Positions 12,463-12,519 of a stretch of 12,519 bases of DNA are shown here, in pieces (positions within the stretch are counted from its first letter, which is position 1; every line of letters starts with the position of its first letter). The translations under genes were made by a program, and so were the position numbers. This stretch comes from Actinomycetota bacterium (lineage in GTDB: Bacteria > Actinomycetota > Rubrobacteria > Rubrobacterales > Rubrobacteraceae), in the NCBI GenBank assembly GCA_020200675.1, contig JAIVIG010000324.1:1-12519 (forward strand). Reading direction: 5' to 3'. The notes below the pieces were generated by a model. It worked only from the letters and a program-made list of their open reading frames with translations, made no database searches and was not told the DNA's origin.

Positions 12463-12519
12463 TCAGCGTTCCGGCTCGCCGTAATCGTCTTCCACGCCTT
12501 TCGGAGGAGGCCTATCGAC
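12463..12519 (-). CDS. C-terminal tail of an upstream gene (partial)
   Basis: The minus strand at the right edge is open for 18 codons and ends at a TGA, 23 bases before the ctpA start. The peptide is Pro-rich then acidic (RPPPKG followed by VEDDYGEPER), like a disordered C-terminus. The product cannot be identified. In Gram-positive bacteria an ftsX or M23 peptidase gene often precedes ctpA, which is a context guess only. Confidence 0.4.
   Translation of the reverse strand, partial: VDRPPPKGVEDDYGEPER

Noticed and set aside
12440..12465. TAAAAT immediately before the ctpA start as a -10 box for leaderless transcription
   Set aside because: No acceptable -35 element lies at a normal distance, and the upstream partial gene is only 23 bases away, so co-transcription is more likely.

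Overview
The window is GC-rich chromosomal DNA. Gene content, protein style and heavy use of TTG starts suggest a Gram-positive, Rubrobacter-like actinobacterium. This placement is a judgement from protein style, not a database result. All genes run on the minus strand except rpoD. Most of the window is housekeeping. The novelty lies in one accessory gene, a repeat cluster, and several catalytic or regulatory departures from family norms.

Left part (1-5349, minus strand): the N-terminus of a TatD-type DNase is cut by the window edge. Next is a 248-base gap with small repeats, then a lower-GC accessory gene (548-1462) that encodes a candidate HEPN-type protein with its own likely promoter. A tight three-gene run follows, transcribed recJ, ROK sugar kinase, rsmI, with gaps of about 10 bases and TTG starts throughout. 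Upstream of recJ lies a 231-base gap with a TATAAT box and two opposed blocks of degenerate 7-base TCAGNNN repeats.

Middle (5350-8587): a phospholipase D/cardiolipin-synthase-like membrane protein is preceded by, and overlaps for about 190 bases with, a DUF697 (YcjF-like) protein. These two genes are divergent from rpoD, the primary-type sigma factor. The 100-base divergent gap appears to hold back-to-back promoters sharing one AT-rich -10 element.

Right part (8588-12519, minus strand): transcription runs from an unknown gene at the right edge (C-terminal tail only) through a ctpA-like S41 protease and a small polytopic membrane protein to an SRPBCC protein. A strong hairpin follows. Then come a 55-aa single-pass membrane peptide, a heptose-1-phosphate adenylyltransferase (rfaE2/hldE C-domain type) and a CmoM/SmtA-like methyltransferase, which converges on rpoD over a 16-bp perfect palindrome.

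No tRNA, rRNA, CRISPR array, insertion sequence or recognisable riboswitch was seen. No gene-free stretch exceeds 300 bases. I did not find a convincing new multi-gene system. The strongest leads are the HEPN-like accessory gene, the S41 protease lacking its catalytic lysine, the PLD protein with an altered first HKD motif, the DUF697/PLD overlap, and the TCAGNNN repeat element at the recJ promoter.
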